Counted from the stretch's first letter, positions 19,258-28,238 are shown. The stretch is DNA of 64,000 nt from Flavobacterium psychrotrophum (GCF_003403075.1 NZ_CP031557.1:1240001-1304000), one strand, 5' to 3'. The notes: a model not told the origin generated them from the sequence alone. Program-made: numbers and translations.

Positions 19258-20268
19258 ATGATCGCGCTTGATATTGAGTTTGACAACCTGCACGAGGTGC
19301 TGCGCTCGCTCTATGACGAGATGATGCCGCTCTCGGCAGAGATGGCGGCTGTGGCCAAGGGGCTTGCCGGGCTTGGGGCGTTATTTTATGTCGCCCTTAA
19401 TGTCTGGCGGGCACTCAGCCGCGCCGAACCGATAGACCTGTTCCCACTGCTCAGGCCTTTTGCCCTGGGGCTTTGTATCATGTTTTTTCCGACGATGGTA
19501 TTGGGTACCGTAAACGCGGTGCTCAGCCCGATAGTCACGGGAACCCACGGCATACTGGAAGGCCAGGTTTTGGACCTGAATGCCTTGCAGGCACAAAAAG
19601 ACCAGTTAGAGCATGAAGCGATGCTGCGCAACCCGGAGACGGCCTACCTGGTATCGGATGAAGAGTTTGACCGCCAACTGGACGAACTGGGTTGGTCACC
19701 ATCAGACTTAGCAACGATGTCGGGTATGTACCTGGAACGTGGTATGTACCAGCTGGAACAGCAGATTAAGAATGCCTTCCGGGAGCTCTTGGAAATCCTG
19801 TTCAATGCTGCGGCGCTGGTCATTGATACCCTACGGACTTTTTTCCTGATTGTGCTGTCGATATTGGGACCGATTGCCTTTGCCATATCGGTATGGGATG
19901 GCTTCCAGTCCACGCTGACGCAGTGGTTTACCCGGTACATCAGCGTGTATTTATGGCTGCCGGTTTCCGACTTGTTCAGTTCGATGCTGGCCAAGATACA
20001 ATCGTTGATACTGGAGCGTGATATTGAGATGCTCTCCGACCCAACGTATATCCCGGACACTTCCAATGCGGTGTACATCATTTTTATGATCATTGGCATC
20101 ATCGGGTATTTTACGATACCAACGGTGACGGGCTGGATCATACAGGCGGGAGGCGCGGGCAATTATACCCGTAATGTGAACCAGGCCACACAGAAAGCAG
20201 GAAACGTGGTAGGCGCCGGAACCGGTGCGGTAACCGGAAACATCGGTGGCAGGCTGATGCATAAGTAA
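19258..20268 (+). CDS. traJ: Polytopic conjugation protein TraJ
   Basis: 336 aa. Several membrane helices are visible, near residues 30-50, 60-85, 175-215 and 265-290. It has a long soluble loop (LEGQVLDLNALQAQKDQLEHE) and a Gly-rich cytoplasmic end (VGAGTGAVTGNIGGRLMHK). It fits the Bacteroidota TraJ family, which corresponds in topology to VirB6. It starts directly at the traI stop and is co-translated. Confidence 0.88.
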   Translation: MIALDIEFDNLHEVLRSLYDEMMPLSAEMAAVAKGLAGLGALFYVALNVWRALSRAEPIDLFPLLRPFALGLCIMFFPTMVLGTVNAVLSPIVTGTHGILEGQVLDLNALQAQKDQLEHEAMLRNPETAYLVSDEEFDRQLDELGWSPSDLATMSGMYLERGMYQLEQQIKNAFRELLEILFNAAALVIDTLRTFFLIVLSILGPIAFAISVWDGFQSTLTQWFTRYISVYLWLPVSDLFSSMLAKIQSLILERDIEMLSDPTYIPDTSNAVYIIFMIIGIIGYFTIPTVTGWIIQAGGAGNYTRNVNQATQKAGNVVGAGTGAVTGNIGGRLMHK

Positions 20269-20289
20269 TAATCTTTAAAAATCCTGATT

Positions 20290-20913
20290 ATGGAATTTAA
20301 AACATTAAGGAATATTGAGAACAGCTTCAGGCAGATCAGGTTATACGCGATCGTATTTACGGTATTGTGCCTTGGGATTTCCGGCTACGCCGTCTTTGAG
20401 TCCTACCGTTTTGCCAGGGAACAACGCGAGAAGGTGTACGTATTGGATCAGGGCAAGTCGCTAATGCTCGCCTTGTCTCAGGATGCCGCGGTCAACCGGC
20501 CGGTAGAGGCGCGCGAACACGTAAGGCGTTTCCACGAACTCTTTTTCACTCTCGCACCGGATAAGGCTGCAATTGAAAACAACATGAAACGGGCCTTTAG
20601 CCTTGCGGATAAAAGCGCCTTTGACTATTATAAAGACCTTTCTGAAAAAGGTTATTATAACCGCATCATATCGGGTAATGTGCAGCAGCGTGTTGAGGTG
20701 GACAGCGTGCAATGCGCCTTTGATACCTATCCCTACAGTGTGCGCACCTATGCACGGGAATACATCATCCGTGCCAGCAACGTCACACGCAGGAGCCTGA
20801 TAACGTCCTGTCTGCTGGTCAATTCGGTACGTTCGGATGTCAACCCGCAGGGGTTCAATATTGAGCAATTCCGGGTACTGGAGAACAAGGATGTTGAAGT
20901 CGTAGAACGCTAA
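20290..20913 (+). CDS. traK: Conjugation protein TraK
   Basis: 207 aa. The N-terminus begins FKTLRNIENSFRQIRLYAIVF and the first membrane helix is at about 18-40. A periplasmic domain follows with the conserved run RFHELFFTLAPDKAAIENNM and a C-terminal beta-rich part. It is a VirB8-like protein of the Bacteroidota apparatus by position and topology. It lies 21 bp after traJ. Confidence 0.88.
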   Translation: MEFKTLRNIENSFRQIRLYAIVFTVLCLGISGYAVFESYRFAREQREKVYVLDQGKSLMLALSQDAAVNRPVEAREHVRRFHELFFTLAPDKAAIENNMKRAFSLADKSAFDYYKDLSEKGYYNRIISGNVQQRVEVDSVQCAFDTYPYSVRTYAREYIIRASNVTRRSLITSCLLVNSVRSDVNPQGFNIEQFRVLENKDVEVVER

Positions 20914-20924
20914 ATACCGATAGC

Positions 20925-21194
20925 ATGCAAACTCTTGTAGAACGTATTAACGCACGTAAAGCAACATGGGAGCGCCAATGGAAACAGCTCTCGGAAAAGC
21001 AAAGGCGAAAGCTGGTACTGTATGCTTTTGGCGGCTACTGTGTGTTGACCCTGATTGTGGTCATTCAGGTGATTATGGCTTTTGGAAACGCGCCGGATGC
21101 ACTGAAGGTAGACCACATTGAGAACCCCGTTAGAGTGCGACAAGACCCTAAAATGAATAGTGAATCTAAAACAGCAGCGCAACATGGAAAATGA
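20925..21194 (+). CDS. traL: Conjugation protein TraL (DUF3989)
   Basis: 89 aa. A basic helical N-terminus (NARKATWERQWKQLSEKQRRKL) is followed by one membrane helix (YAFGGYCVLTLIVVIQVIMAF) and a short polar tail. This is the size and pattern of DUF3989. It overlaps the traM start. Confidence 0.8.
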   Translation: MQTLVERINARKATWERQWKQLSEKQRRKLVLYAFGGYCVLTLIVVIQVIMAFGNAPDALKVDHIENPVRVRQDPKMNSESKTAAQHGK

Positions 21195-22488
21195 TAAGAA
21201 GAAAACGAGCGTGCAGGTGACGGAAGGTACTGTCCCTGCAAATGCAGACAAACCCCAATTTAATAAAGAGCGTTTGAAAAAGCCGATACTATTTGGCGTG
21301 ATGGGGTTAATTTTTGGCGCCTGCCTGTATTTTATCTTCGGCAGGGATACCGGCAGTAAAACAACGGATGAAATAAAAATAGGGATCAATGAGGTCGTAC
21401 CCCAAGCCTCCGAAGACGGGCTGCCCACGGACAAAGGCAAAGCCTATGAACAGGAAATGCAGCGGCAACGTGAGCAGCAAAAGAAAGAAGCCATGATGAG
21501 CCTTTCGGATTATTGGCAGTCCGCCAGCGCTGGAGATAGTATTACAACAGATGCTACAACAGCACCTAAAGAAGCTAGGGAAGGACAGGAAAAACAAAAA
21601 GGCAGCCCGGCACTGAGCAGTTATCGTAACATGCAGCGTTCCCTGAATACCTTCTATCAGCCACAGGCAGGACAGGAGGCACTGCGTAAGGAAAACGAAG
21701 CCCTGAAAGAAAAGCTGGAAGCCAAGGAAGCACCACAGCAGCGCAGCAATGAAGACCGCCTCGCACTAATGGAGCAGTCCTTTAAGATGGCGGCGAAATA
21801 CTTTCCGGGTGGTACTGCGCCAGTGGATCAGGAGAAAGCGTCTACGGCAACCAAAAAGGACGATGAAAACTTTGTGGCGGTACAGCCGGGAAGGAAGTCG
21901 GTCGTTTCCCAGTTGCAGCGGCAGGTTCCAGATTCGGTAACACGGGCGCGTCTTGCCAATGCGGAGTTTAACGGATTCCAGACACCCACAGTTCCTGAAG
22001 AGACCGGAATAGTGGCCAGCAGTATCAAAGCCTGTGTCCACCAAACCGGTAAAATAACCGCCGATAGCAATGTGCAATTGCGTTTGGTACAGGATGCCCG
22101 TATCGGGGAAACAACCCTACCGAGTGGCTTTATTTTAAGCGCAGTGGCTAAATTCCAGCAGAACAGGCTGCAACTACAGGTCGTATCTATAGAGGTAGAC
22201 GGCAGTATACTACCGGTCAACCTTACGGTGTACGACCTGGACGGACAGCAGGGGCTTAATGTCCCTTATGCTCCCGAGGTTTCGGCTGTGAACGGTACCC
22301 TGGCGAATATGGGAAATACCGCGGGTAGCAGTTTTACCATCAACCGGTCAGCAGGCCAGCAGTTGGTGGCGGATGCGAGCCGTGGGGTGATACAAGGGGT
22401 TTCGGGCTACTTTTCAAAAAAGGTCCGGGCGCAAAAAGTAACCCTTAAGGCAGGGCACCAGGTGTATTTGGTATCGAAAAAGAAATAA
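21184..22488 (+). CDS. traM: Conjugation protein TraM
   Basis: 434 aa from the ATG at 21184; a GTG at 21160 would add eight unlikely residues. One membrane helix (PILFGVMGLIFGACLYFIFG) is at about 30-50. A long Gln/Glu/Lys-rich coiled linker follows, and a C-terminal domain from about 265 starts at ASSIKACVHQTGKITADSNVQLRL. The layout matches VirB10-type proteins. It spans the inner membrane and periplasm. Confidence 0.88.
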   Translation: MENDKKKTSVQVTEGTVPANADKPQFNKERLKKPILFGVMGLIFGACLYFIFGRDTGSKTTDEIKIGINEVVPQASEDGLPTDKGKAYEQEMQRQREQQKKEAMMSLSDYWQSASAGDSITTDATTAPKEAREGQEKQKGSPALSSYRNMQRSLNTFYQPQAGQEALRKENEALKEKLEAKEAPQQRSNEDRLALMEQSFKMAAKYFPGGTAPVDQEKASTATKKDDENFVAVQPGRKSVVSQLQRQVPDSVTRARLANAEFNGFQTPTVPEETGIVASSIKACVHQTGKITADSNVQLRLVQDARIGETTLPSGFILSAVAKFQQNRLQLQVVSIEVDGSILPVNLTVYDLDGQQGLNVPYAPEVSAVNGTLANMGNTAGSSFTINRSAGQQLVADASRGVIQGVSGYFSKKVRAQKVTLKAGHQVYLVSKKK

Positions 22489-22505
22489 GATTAAAATGTA
22501 AGATT

Positions 22506-23396
22506 ATGAAACAGTTTATAAAATACCTATTAGCAATAATTGTAGCTACTAATCCCCTGATAACATTTGCCCAGGTGAAGCAGGCAGAGGCATTAGCCCT
22601 TGGGGCTATTCCGCCCTACAGTATTGAGGTAACCTACGATAAGACCTCCCATATTATATTTCCGGCGGGTATCCGTTATGTGGATTTGGGGAGTGATTAC
22701 ATAATTGCGGACAAGGCGGCAGACGCAGAGAATGTCCTTCGGGTAAAAGCATCGGTACAGGGATTTGCAGACCAAACCAATTTTTCCGTGATTACGGAGG
22801 ATGGCAGCTTTTACGGTTTTGACGTATGCTACAGCATTGCTCCGGCCGAAATGAGTTACAACCTGAGCAAAGGTGAACGCCAGGCTTGGCGAAATGATGC
22901 TGCGGATGTACAGTTCGAAGATTTGGGAAGTACACCGGCCTCGTTAACAGGATTATTGATGGAAACGCTGTATAAGAACAATAAAAAAGCCATCAAAAAT
23001 ATCAGGTCAGACAGCTATGGCATTACCTTTCGCCTGAAAGGGATCTATGTAAATAACGGTAAGTATTATTTCCACACAGAAATTGAAAATGAAACATTTG
23101 TCCCTTTTGCAGTTGACTTTATTACGTTTAAGATAGCCGACCGTAAGGTCGCGAAAAGGACGGTGATGCAGGAGAAAATATTGGAGCCATTACGTAACTA
23201 CAGACCGGTAATCCCTGTCGGAGGAGAGGCAACCGAGCGTAATATTTACTTGCTGGATGTCTTTACGCTATCTGAAGGGCAGGTGCTGCTCATTGAGGTA
23301 TTCGAGAAAAATGGAGGCAGGTCGCAGGTTTTAAAAGTCAAGAATTCGGATCTAGTCAAGGCACAGCCGTTGGAGAAACTCAGGCTCAAACTATAA
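22506..23396 (+). CDS. traN: Conjugation protein TraN (DUF4138)
   Basis: 296 aa. A signal peptide (YLLAIIVATNPLITFAQ) is followed by a beta-rich DUF4138 domain that starts SIEVTYDKTSHIIFPAGIRYVDLGS. This is the Bacteroidota TraN family, thought to be the VirB9-like outer partner of TraM. In most such elements TraO, TraP and TraQ follow. Here a strong terminator follows at once and the tra genes end. Confidence 0.88.
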   Translation: MKQFIKYLLAIIVATNPLITFAQVKQAEALALGAIPPYSIEVTYDKTSHIIFPAGIRYVDLGSDYIIADKAADAENVLRVKASVQGFADQTNFSVITEDGSFYGFDVCYSIAPAEMSYNLSKGERQAWRNDAADVQFEDLGSTPASLTGLLMETLYKNNKKAIKNIRSDSYGITFRLKGIYVNNGKYYFHTEIENETFVPFAVDFITFKIADRKVAKRTVMQEKILEPLRNYRPVIPVGGEATERNIYLLDVFTLSEGQVLLIEVFEKNGGRSQVLKVKNSDLVKAQPLEKLRLKL

Positions 23397-23403
23397 ACAG
23401 GTG

Positions 23404-23436
23404 AAAAAGGATTGTATTTCTTTGCAATCCTTTTTT
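23404..23436 (+). terminator. Terminator closing the tra operon
   Basis: Perfect 11-bp stem (AAAAAGGATTG / CAATCCTTTTT) with a 10-nt loop and a T run, 7 bp after the traN stop. Confidence 0.92.
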
Positions 23437-23536
23437 ATCTTTGTGGGAACATATCGAAAAAATCTTAAAGTGTTTTTGCTTTAAGTCTCGGCACTGAAAA
23501 CTGGTAATTTTTAAAGACTTCGAGACTAAGTAGAGA

Positions 23537-23558
23537 CGCTCACGCCATGGCGTGGGCG
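23537..23558. repeat. Palindrome of 22 bp between traN and the arsenic cargo
   Basis: CACGCCATGGCGTG is a perfect 14-bp palindrome at 23541-23554, extended on each side by CGC/GCG and one T-G pair. It lies in a 289-bp gap (23397-23685) without a recognisable gene. It may be a protein-binding site or a junction relic. Confidence 0.55.
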
Positions 23559-23685
23559 CTCGCTTATTCGGAGTCGGGTATACCAGTGCCCCAGTGCCGG
23601 TAAGTGTAGTGGCCTGCGCCTTTTTTTTTAACCGGTCCGTCGCAGCTTCAACATTTGCCAATAAACTGATTAATATGTTGGTAGC

Positions 23686-23937
23686 ATGGTAAACTCTTCA
23701 ACAAAACTTCAGATGAAACTTTCGGAAAGCGATTTTTGTTTCACTAAAAGGATGACCAACTTTTTTAAATTACTTGAATTAGAAACAGTGGAGGATTTAG
23801 TGGAAATTCCTTTGAACCGATATTGTTGTTTCCGTGGATTTAAATATAAGTGTAAGGTGGAACTTATCCGTTTTATAGAAATTGAAAGACTTGAATCTTT
23901 ATTTGAAGGTTTTGAAGTATGGAAAAATCAGGGATAA
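23686..23937 (+). CDS. Orphan RNA-polymerase alpha-CTD-like small protein
   Basis: 83 aa. Residues about 12-75 follow the pattern of the RNA polymerase alpha C-terminal domain: SESDFCFTKRMTNFFKLL, then ELETVEDLVEIP, then FRGFKYKCKVELIRFI, with the helix-hairpin-helix Gly-Phe-Lys turn. The alpha N-terminal domain is absent. It might bind DNA or a transcription factor. There is no operon partner; arsR follows after 75 bp with its own operator. The assignment rests on my reading of the pattern only. Confidence 0.55.
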   Translation: MVNSSTKLQMKLSESDFCFTKRMTNFFKLLELETVEDLVEIPLNRYCCFRGFKYKCKVELIRFIEIERLESLFEGFEVWKNQG

Positions 23938-23990
23938 GAATATTAGGTATTTGGATTATTTTAAAAATTTAATAGCTACTTTTAAAATTT

Positions 23991-24007
23991 ATCGTAATAT
24001 TGCAATA
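23991..24007. promoter_or_regulatory. ArsR operator, copy 1 (upstream of arsR)
   Basis: The 17-mer ATCGTAATATTGCAATA ends 5 bp before the arsR start codon. An exact copy lies upstream of arsM. With the next T its core, ATATTGCAATAT, is a perfect palindrome, as expected for a dimeric ArsR repressor site. Confidence 0.7.
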
Positions 24008-24012
24008 TAACT

Positions 24013-24342
24013 ATGGGATTAACAAAGACAGAAATATTCACAGAAGAACAGAACAGGCTCGCAATAATGCTTAAGGCAATGGCGCACCCTGCACGTATTG
24101 CCATCCTGCAATATATAATAAAAGCTAATGCCTGTATTTGTGGCGATTTGGTGAATGAGCTTGGCCTTGCACAGCCTACCATATCACAGCACCTTAAAGA
24201 GTTGAAAAATGCAGGGCTGATACAAGGCACCATTGAAGGCGTGAGCATTTGTTATTGTATAGAGCCTAAAGCGTGGGCGAAGCTTCAGGAAGAAGTTGGT
24301 GGGCTGTTTTCTTCGTATAAAAATCCTGACACTTGTTGTTAG
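24013..24342 (+). CDS. arsR: ArsR-family arsenite-responsive repressor
   Basis: 109 aa. It is a winged-helix ArsR/SmtB protein with KAMAHPARIAILQYI in helix alpha-2, the Cys-x-Cys metal motif (NACICGDLVNEL) at the start of the recognition helix, and QPTISQHLKEL as recognition helix. A Cys-Cys pair ends the protein. As(III) binding at the Cys residues would release it from DNA. The matching operator lies directly upstream and again before arsM. Confidence 0.9.
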   Translation: MGLTKTEIFTEEQNRLAIMLKAMAHPARIAILQYIIKANACICGDLVNELGLAQPTISQHLKELKNAGLIQGTIEGVSICYCIEPKAWAKLQEEVGGLFSSYKNPDTCC

Positions 24343-24362
24343 GTGTTTTTTTACCTAAATCA

Positions 24363-24379
24363 ATCGTAATATTGCAATA
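24363..24379. promoter_or_regulatory. ArsR operator, copy 2 (upstream of arsM)
   Basis: Exact second copy of ATCGTAATATTGCAATA, 20 bp before the arsM start and 20 bp after the arsR stop. It suggests that arsM and the downstream genes have a second ArsR-controlled promoter. Confidence 0.7.
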
Positions 24380-24399
24380 AAACAATTAAATTTCAAAAT

Positions 24400-25254
24400 A
24401 TGGAATATACAGAAAAAGACCTAAAAGAACTGGTCAGAAACAAATACAGTGAAATCGCCTTGCAGGATAAGGAAGACAACCAGGCTTCATGTTGTGGTGC
24501 AACAGGATGCAGTACCGAAGTGTACAACATTATGAGTGACGATTACACGAATTTGGAGGGCTACAATGCTGATGCTGACCTTGGATTGGGATGTGGGTTG
24601 CCTACCCAGTTTGCAAAAATTAAAAAAGGTGATGTAGTAATCGACCTGGGTTCAGGCGCAGGAAATGATGCGTTTATCGCAAGGGCAGAAACCGGGGAAA
24701 CAGGCAAGGTAATTGGTATTGACTTTACCGAGGCCATGATTAATAAAGCACGTACTAATGCCGAGAAACTGGGCTTCAATAATGTTGAGTTCCGCTATGG
24801 CGATATTGAACACATGCCAATAACAGCTAATGTTGCCAATGTTATTGTAAGCAATTGCGTATTGAACCTTGTACCCAACAAAGATGGCGTTATCAAAGAA
24901 ATTTACAGGGTGCTTAAACCCGGTGGGCATTTCAGTATATCGGATGTTGTGCTAATAGGGGAATTACCCGATACCCTTAAAGAAAGTGCAGAAATGTATG
25001 CCGGATGCGTTTCAGGTGCCATACAAAAACAAGCTTATATGGAACTGATAAAAGCCAATGGGTTTGTAAACATAAGTGTCCAAAAAGAAAAAAGCATTAC
25101 AATTCCCAATGATATTTTGGCGCAACACCTAAGCAGTGATGAACTGGCAGGATACAAAGACAATGGCGCTGGCATTTTTAGCATAACCGTTTATGCCGAA
25201 AAACCAAAAGATACTGATGCCTGTTGTGAACCGGATGCTGTAATTAATCCCTAA
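24400..25254 (+). CDS. arsM: Arsenite S-adenosylmethionine methyltransferase
   Basis: 284 aa. The SAM-binding motif [12 protein letters not shown] lies at 79-90. The four cysteines needed in ArsM are present at 37, 65, 153 and 203; two of their spacings (28 between the first pair, 50 between the last pair) match those of algal CmArsM. There are extra Cys at 31/32 and a C-terminal Cys-Cys. It methylates As(III) stepwise to methylated and volatile forms in the cytoplasm. It follows ArsR operator 2 and precedes the efflux pump by 7 bp. Confidence 0.93.
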   Translation: MEYTEKDLKELVRNKYSEIALQDKEDNQASCCGATGCSTEVYNIMSDDYTNLEGYNADADLGLGCGLPTQFAKIKKGDVVIDLGSGAGNDAFIARAETGETGKVIGIDFTEAMINKARTNAEKLGFNNVEFRYGDIEHMPITANVANVIVSNCVLNLVPNKDGVIKEIYRVLKPGGHFSISDVVLIGELPDTLKESAEMYAGCVSGAIQKQAYMELIKANGFVNISVQKEKSITIPNDILAQHLSSDELAGYKDNGAGIFSITVYAEKPKDTDACCEPDAVINP

Positions 25255-25261
25255 CCTTATT

Positions 25262-26344
25262 ATGTCTGTAAAGAATTGTTTTCCTGTAGCCGAGCGCAAA
25301 AAGCTGGGCTTCCTTGACCGTAACCTTACCCTTTGGATTTTTTTAGCGATGGCCATTGGTGTCAGCGTGGGCTATTTTATCCCATCATCGGCAACGTTTA
25401 TTAATTCCTATTCAACCGGTACAACAAATATACCTTTAGCAGTTGGGCTCATCCTAATGATGTACCCTCCGCTTGCAAAAGTGAAATATGAGAATATGGG
25501 CGAGGTATTTAAGGATACTAAAGTGCTGACCGCATCACTGTTCCTGAACTGGGTAGTAGGGCCACTCCTTATGTTTGTTCTCGCAATTACCTTTTTGGGC
25601 GACTATCCCTCTTACATGGTTGGGCTTATCCTTATAGGACTGGCGCGTTGTATCGCAATGGTGGTAGTCTGGAATGAACTGGCAGAAGGAAACCGTGAAT
25701 ATGCCGCTGGCCTTATTGCACTAAACAGCATCTTTCAGGTACTGCTGTACAGCGTGTATGCTTACTTTTTCATTACTGTGTTGCCTCCTTTGTTTGGGAT
25801 GGACGGATTGTCGGTAAATATCGGTATTGCTGAAATCGCCAAAAGTGTTGGGATATACCTTGGAATCCCTTTTGCAGCGGGCTTTATAAGCCGTTACGCC
25901 TTAATAAAGCTAAAGGGGGAAACGTGGTATCAGGACAAATACATTCCCTTCATATCGCCTATTACACTTATTGCCCTGCTGTTCACTATTGTAGTGATGT
26001 TCAGCCTTAAAGGTCAGCTTATTGTACAGATACCGTTGGACGTGGTGCGCATAGCAATTCCTCTTGTAATCTATTTTGCCCTGATGTTCATAATGAGTTT
26101 CTTTATCGGGAAAGGTTTTGGGGCTGACTACAGCCGTACCACCTCAATAGCTTTTACAGCTACCGGGAATAATTTTGAACTGGCCATCGCCGTAGCAATT
26201 GGGGTATTCGGTATCAATTCAGGCGAGGCTTTCGCGGGGGTTATTGGCCCACTTGTGGAAGTGCCTGCGCTTATCGCCCTTGTGAACCTTGCCTTTTACT
26301 TCCGTAAAAAATACTACACCAATAAAAACATAAAAACGATTTAA
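25262..26344 (+). CDS. acr3: ACR3-type arsenite efflux permease
   Basis: 360 aa with about ten membrane helices. The conserved Cys of ACR3 ([16 protein letters not shown]) is near residue 136 and the conserved Glu is in [12 protein letters not shown] near 330. It exports As(III) from the cytoplasm using the proton gradient. It is the third gene of the arsenic operon, directly after arsM and 1 bp before the first metallophosphoesterase. Confidence 0.93.
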   Translation: MSVKNCFPVAERKKLGFLDRNLTLWIFLAMAIGVSVGYFIPSSATFINSYSTGTTNIPLAVGLILMMYPPLAKVKYENMGEVFKDTKVLTASLFLNWVVGPLLMFVLAITFLGDYPSYMVGLILIGLARCIAMVVVWNELAEGNREYAAGLIALNSIFQVLLYSVYAYFFITVLPPLFGMDGLSVNIGIAEIAKSVGIYLGIPFAAGFISRYALIKLKGETWYQDKYIPFISPITLIALLFTIVVMFSLKGQLIVQIPLDVVRIAIPLVIYFALMFIMSFFIGKGFGADYSRTTSIAFTATGNNFELAIAVAIGVFGINSGEAFAGVIGPLVEVPALIALVNLAFYFRKKYYTNKNIKTI

Positions 26345-26345
26345 G

Positions 26346-27116
26346 ATGAAAATTGCACTTTTTTCCGATATACACGCTAACCTGCCTGCCCTGGAAGCAT
26401 TTTTTGCAGACGTTGCGCTGCACAAGCCCGATGCGATTTATTGCCTTGGGGATTTGGTGGGCTACAACATATGGCCTAATGAAGTAATTGACGAGATCCG
26501 CAGGCGCGGCATCCCAACTATTGCAGGCAACTATGACTTTGGTATCGGGCGGTCAAGCGATGATTGTGGCTGTGCCTATAAGACAGAAGATGAAAAAGCA
26601 ATGGGCAAAATATCAATAGCTTATACCAACGAAATTGTTGGCGATGAGCAGCGCGCTTACCTGCGAACTCTTCCGGCACATATTCGTTTAGAATACCAGC
26701 TAAACAATGAAAAACTGAATGTGTTGTTAGTCCATGGCAGCCCACGCAACGTAAACGAATACCTTTTTGAAGACCGTGATGCTAAAAGCATGCTCCGTAT
26801 TATGGAACAGGCAGATGCCGATGTATTATGTTTTGGGCATACCCACCAGCCTTACCATAGGGTATTAAATTCCGGCAGCGAAGATGCCAGCCACTATCGC
26901 CATGCCATAAATATCGGGTCAGTAGGGAAACCGAAAGACAAAGACCCCCGTGGTGGTTATGTGCTGCTGCATATAGATGCTAACAGTGCTGTTAACGATA
27001 AGGATAGTATAAAAGTGGAATTTATCCGCTTTGAATATGATATTGAAAAAGCAGCACTGGCGGTAGAAAACAGCCCACTCCCTAACGAATACGCAGCAAT
27101 GCTTAGAAACGGTTAA
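26346..27116 (+). CDS. Metallophosphoesterase, arsenic operon copy 1
   Basis: 256 aa of the calcineurin-like YfcE/MJ0936 superfamily: DIHANLPALEAF (first metal site), CLGDLVGYN, GNYD in the GNxD motif, LLVHGSPRNVNEYLF, and FGHTHQPYHR. GNYD has Tyr where the neighbour copy has His. It carries an extra 20-residue insert after GNYD that contains Cys-Gly-Cys. It starts 1 bp after acr3, so it belongs to the arsenic operon. The substrate is unknown; phosphate or arsenate esters are possible. Confidence 0.8.
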   Translation: MKIALFSDIHANLPALEAFFADVALHKPDAIYCLGDLVGYNIWPNEVIDEIRRRGIPTIAGNYDFGIGRSSDDCGCAYKTEDEKAMGKISIAYTNEIVGDEQRAYLRTLPAHIRLEYQLNNEKLNVLLVHGSPRNVNEYLFEDRDAKSMLRIMEQADADVLCFGHTHQPYHRVLNSGSEDASHYRHAINIGSVGKPKDKDPRGGYVLLHIDANSAVNDKDSIKVEFIRFEYDIEKAALAVENSPLPNEYAAMLRNG

Positions 27117-27117
27117 T

Positions 27118-27810
27118 ATGAAAATAGCACTCTTTTCCGATGTACACGCCAACCTTCCTGCTTTTGAAGCGTTTTTGGCAGCTATAGATAGGCAGCAGGT
27201 CGATGCGATTTATTGTCTTGGCGACCTGATAGGATACAATATTTGGCCTAATGAGGTAATCAATGAGCTTCGCAGTCGTGGTATTGCAGCCATCAGGGGC
27301 AACCACGATTTAAAAAACAGCGGTTATGCTTATGAACTGGTTTCAGAACAAAACAGGCTATTTCTGGCAACCCTCCCGGCACACCTCCGATTAGAATACC
27401 AGCTCAACAACGACCATCTTACTATTGTTATGGCGCATGGCAGCACCCGAAGCGTGAACGAATATGTCCTAGAAGACCTTGAAGAAAGTTATGTACTGGA
27501 TATGATGAAGGAAGCCAAAGCCGATATATTATGTGTCGGGCATTCGCATAAACCGTACCACCGTATTATTAAAGACGGGGATAATTTCCGGCATATAATT
27601 AATACAGGTTCAGTCGGCAAGCCCAAAGATGGTAATCGAAAGGCCTGTTATGTATTGCTTACCCTTTACGAGGATAGCTCGTCAATGCATCCCGATACTG
27701 TAAGGGTTGAATTTATACGTATACCCTACGATATTGATAAGGCAGTTAACGGGATAAAGGGCAGCCCACTTCCTGATGATTTAGCCGAAAGATTATTAAA
27801 TGCAAACTAA
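27118..27810 (+). CDS. Metallophosphoesterase, arsenic operon copy 2
   Basis: 230 aa, clearly a tandem duplicate of the gene before it: MKIALFSDVHANLPAFEAF, CLGDLIGYNIWPNEVI, GNHD, MAHGSTRSVNEYVLEDL and VGHSHKPYHR. All metal-binding residues, including the His of GNHD, are present, and the Cys-containing insert of copy 1 is missing. The gene starts 1 bp after copy 1. Its stop codon lies inside the start region of the following H-protein-like gene. Confidence 0.8.
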   Translation: MKIALFSDVHANLPAFEAFLAAIDRQQVDAIYCLGDLIGYNIWPNEVINELRSRGIAAIRGNHDLKNSGYAYELVSEQNRLFLATLPAHLRLEYQLNNDHLTIVMAHGSTRSVNEYVLEDLEESYVLDMMKEAKADILCVGHSHKPYHRIIKDGDNFRHIINTGSVGKPKDGNRKACYVLLTLYEDSSSMHPDTVRVEFIRIPYDIDKAVNGIKGSPLPDDLAERLLNAN

Positions 27811-28197
27811 AATAAATTTCCCGAAAAATTATACTATTCTAAAGAACACACCTGGCTTTCAGTAGAAGATGGTATTGGGACAATTGGCATTACCGACTTT
27901 GCGCAAAACCAGCTTGGAGAGATTGTGTATGTGGACTTGCCTAACGTTGGGCAAAACTTCGAGGGCGATGAAATATTTGGTTCTGTGGAGGCTGTTAAAA
28001 CAACCAACGACCTTTTTATGCCCTTGGGGGGAAAGGTGGTTGAAATTAATAAAAGTCTTCTAAAAAATCCTGAACTTGTTAACTCTGACCCGTTTAGGAC
28101 GGGCTGGATGATAAAAATTGAATTGAATGATATTGCAAAACTTCCAACTCTTCTTGTTTCCAAGGATTATGAAAAACTCTTAAAAGGAGATGTATAG
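27800..28197 (+). pseudogene. Glycine-cleavage H-protein-like lipoyl carrier, frameshifted near the start
   Basis: The long frame encodes EKLYYSKEHTWLSVEDGIGT, GITDFAQNQLGEIVYVDLP, and the lipoylation segment SVEAVKTTNDLFMP with its Lys, ending LLKGDV. This frame has no start codon. An ATG at 27800 (MQTKINF) overlaps the previous stop and joins it if one C is added to the CCC at 27820-27822, giving 132 aa, the normal H-protein length. It is therefore a complete lipoyl-domain gene apart from one base. Its presence inside an arsenic operon is unusual. Confidence 0.75.
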
Positions 28198-28238
28198 ATT
28201 CACTGTTTTTTGAAACCGTATTTCAAACAAAACAACAC

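Noticed and set aside
26346..27810. The two phosphoesterases as an artefactual duplication
   Set aside because: They differ at many positions and by a 20-residue insert, so they are true diverged paralogues.
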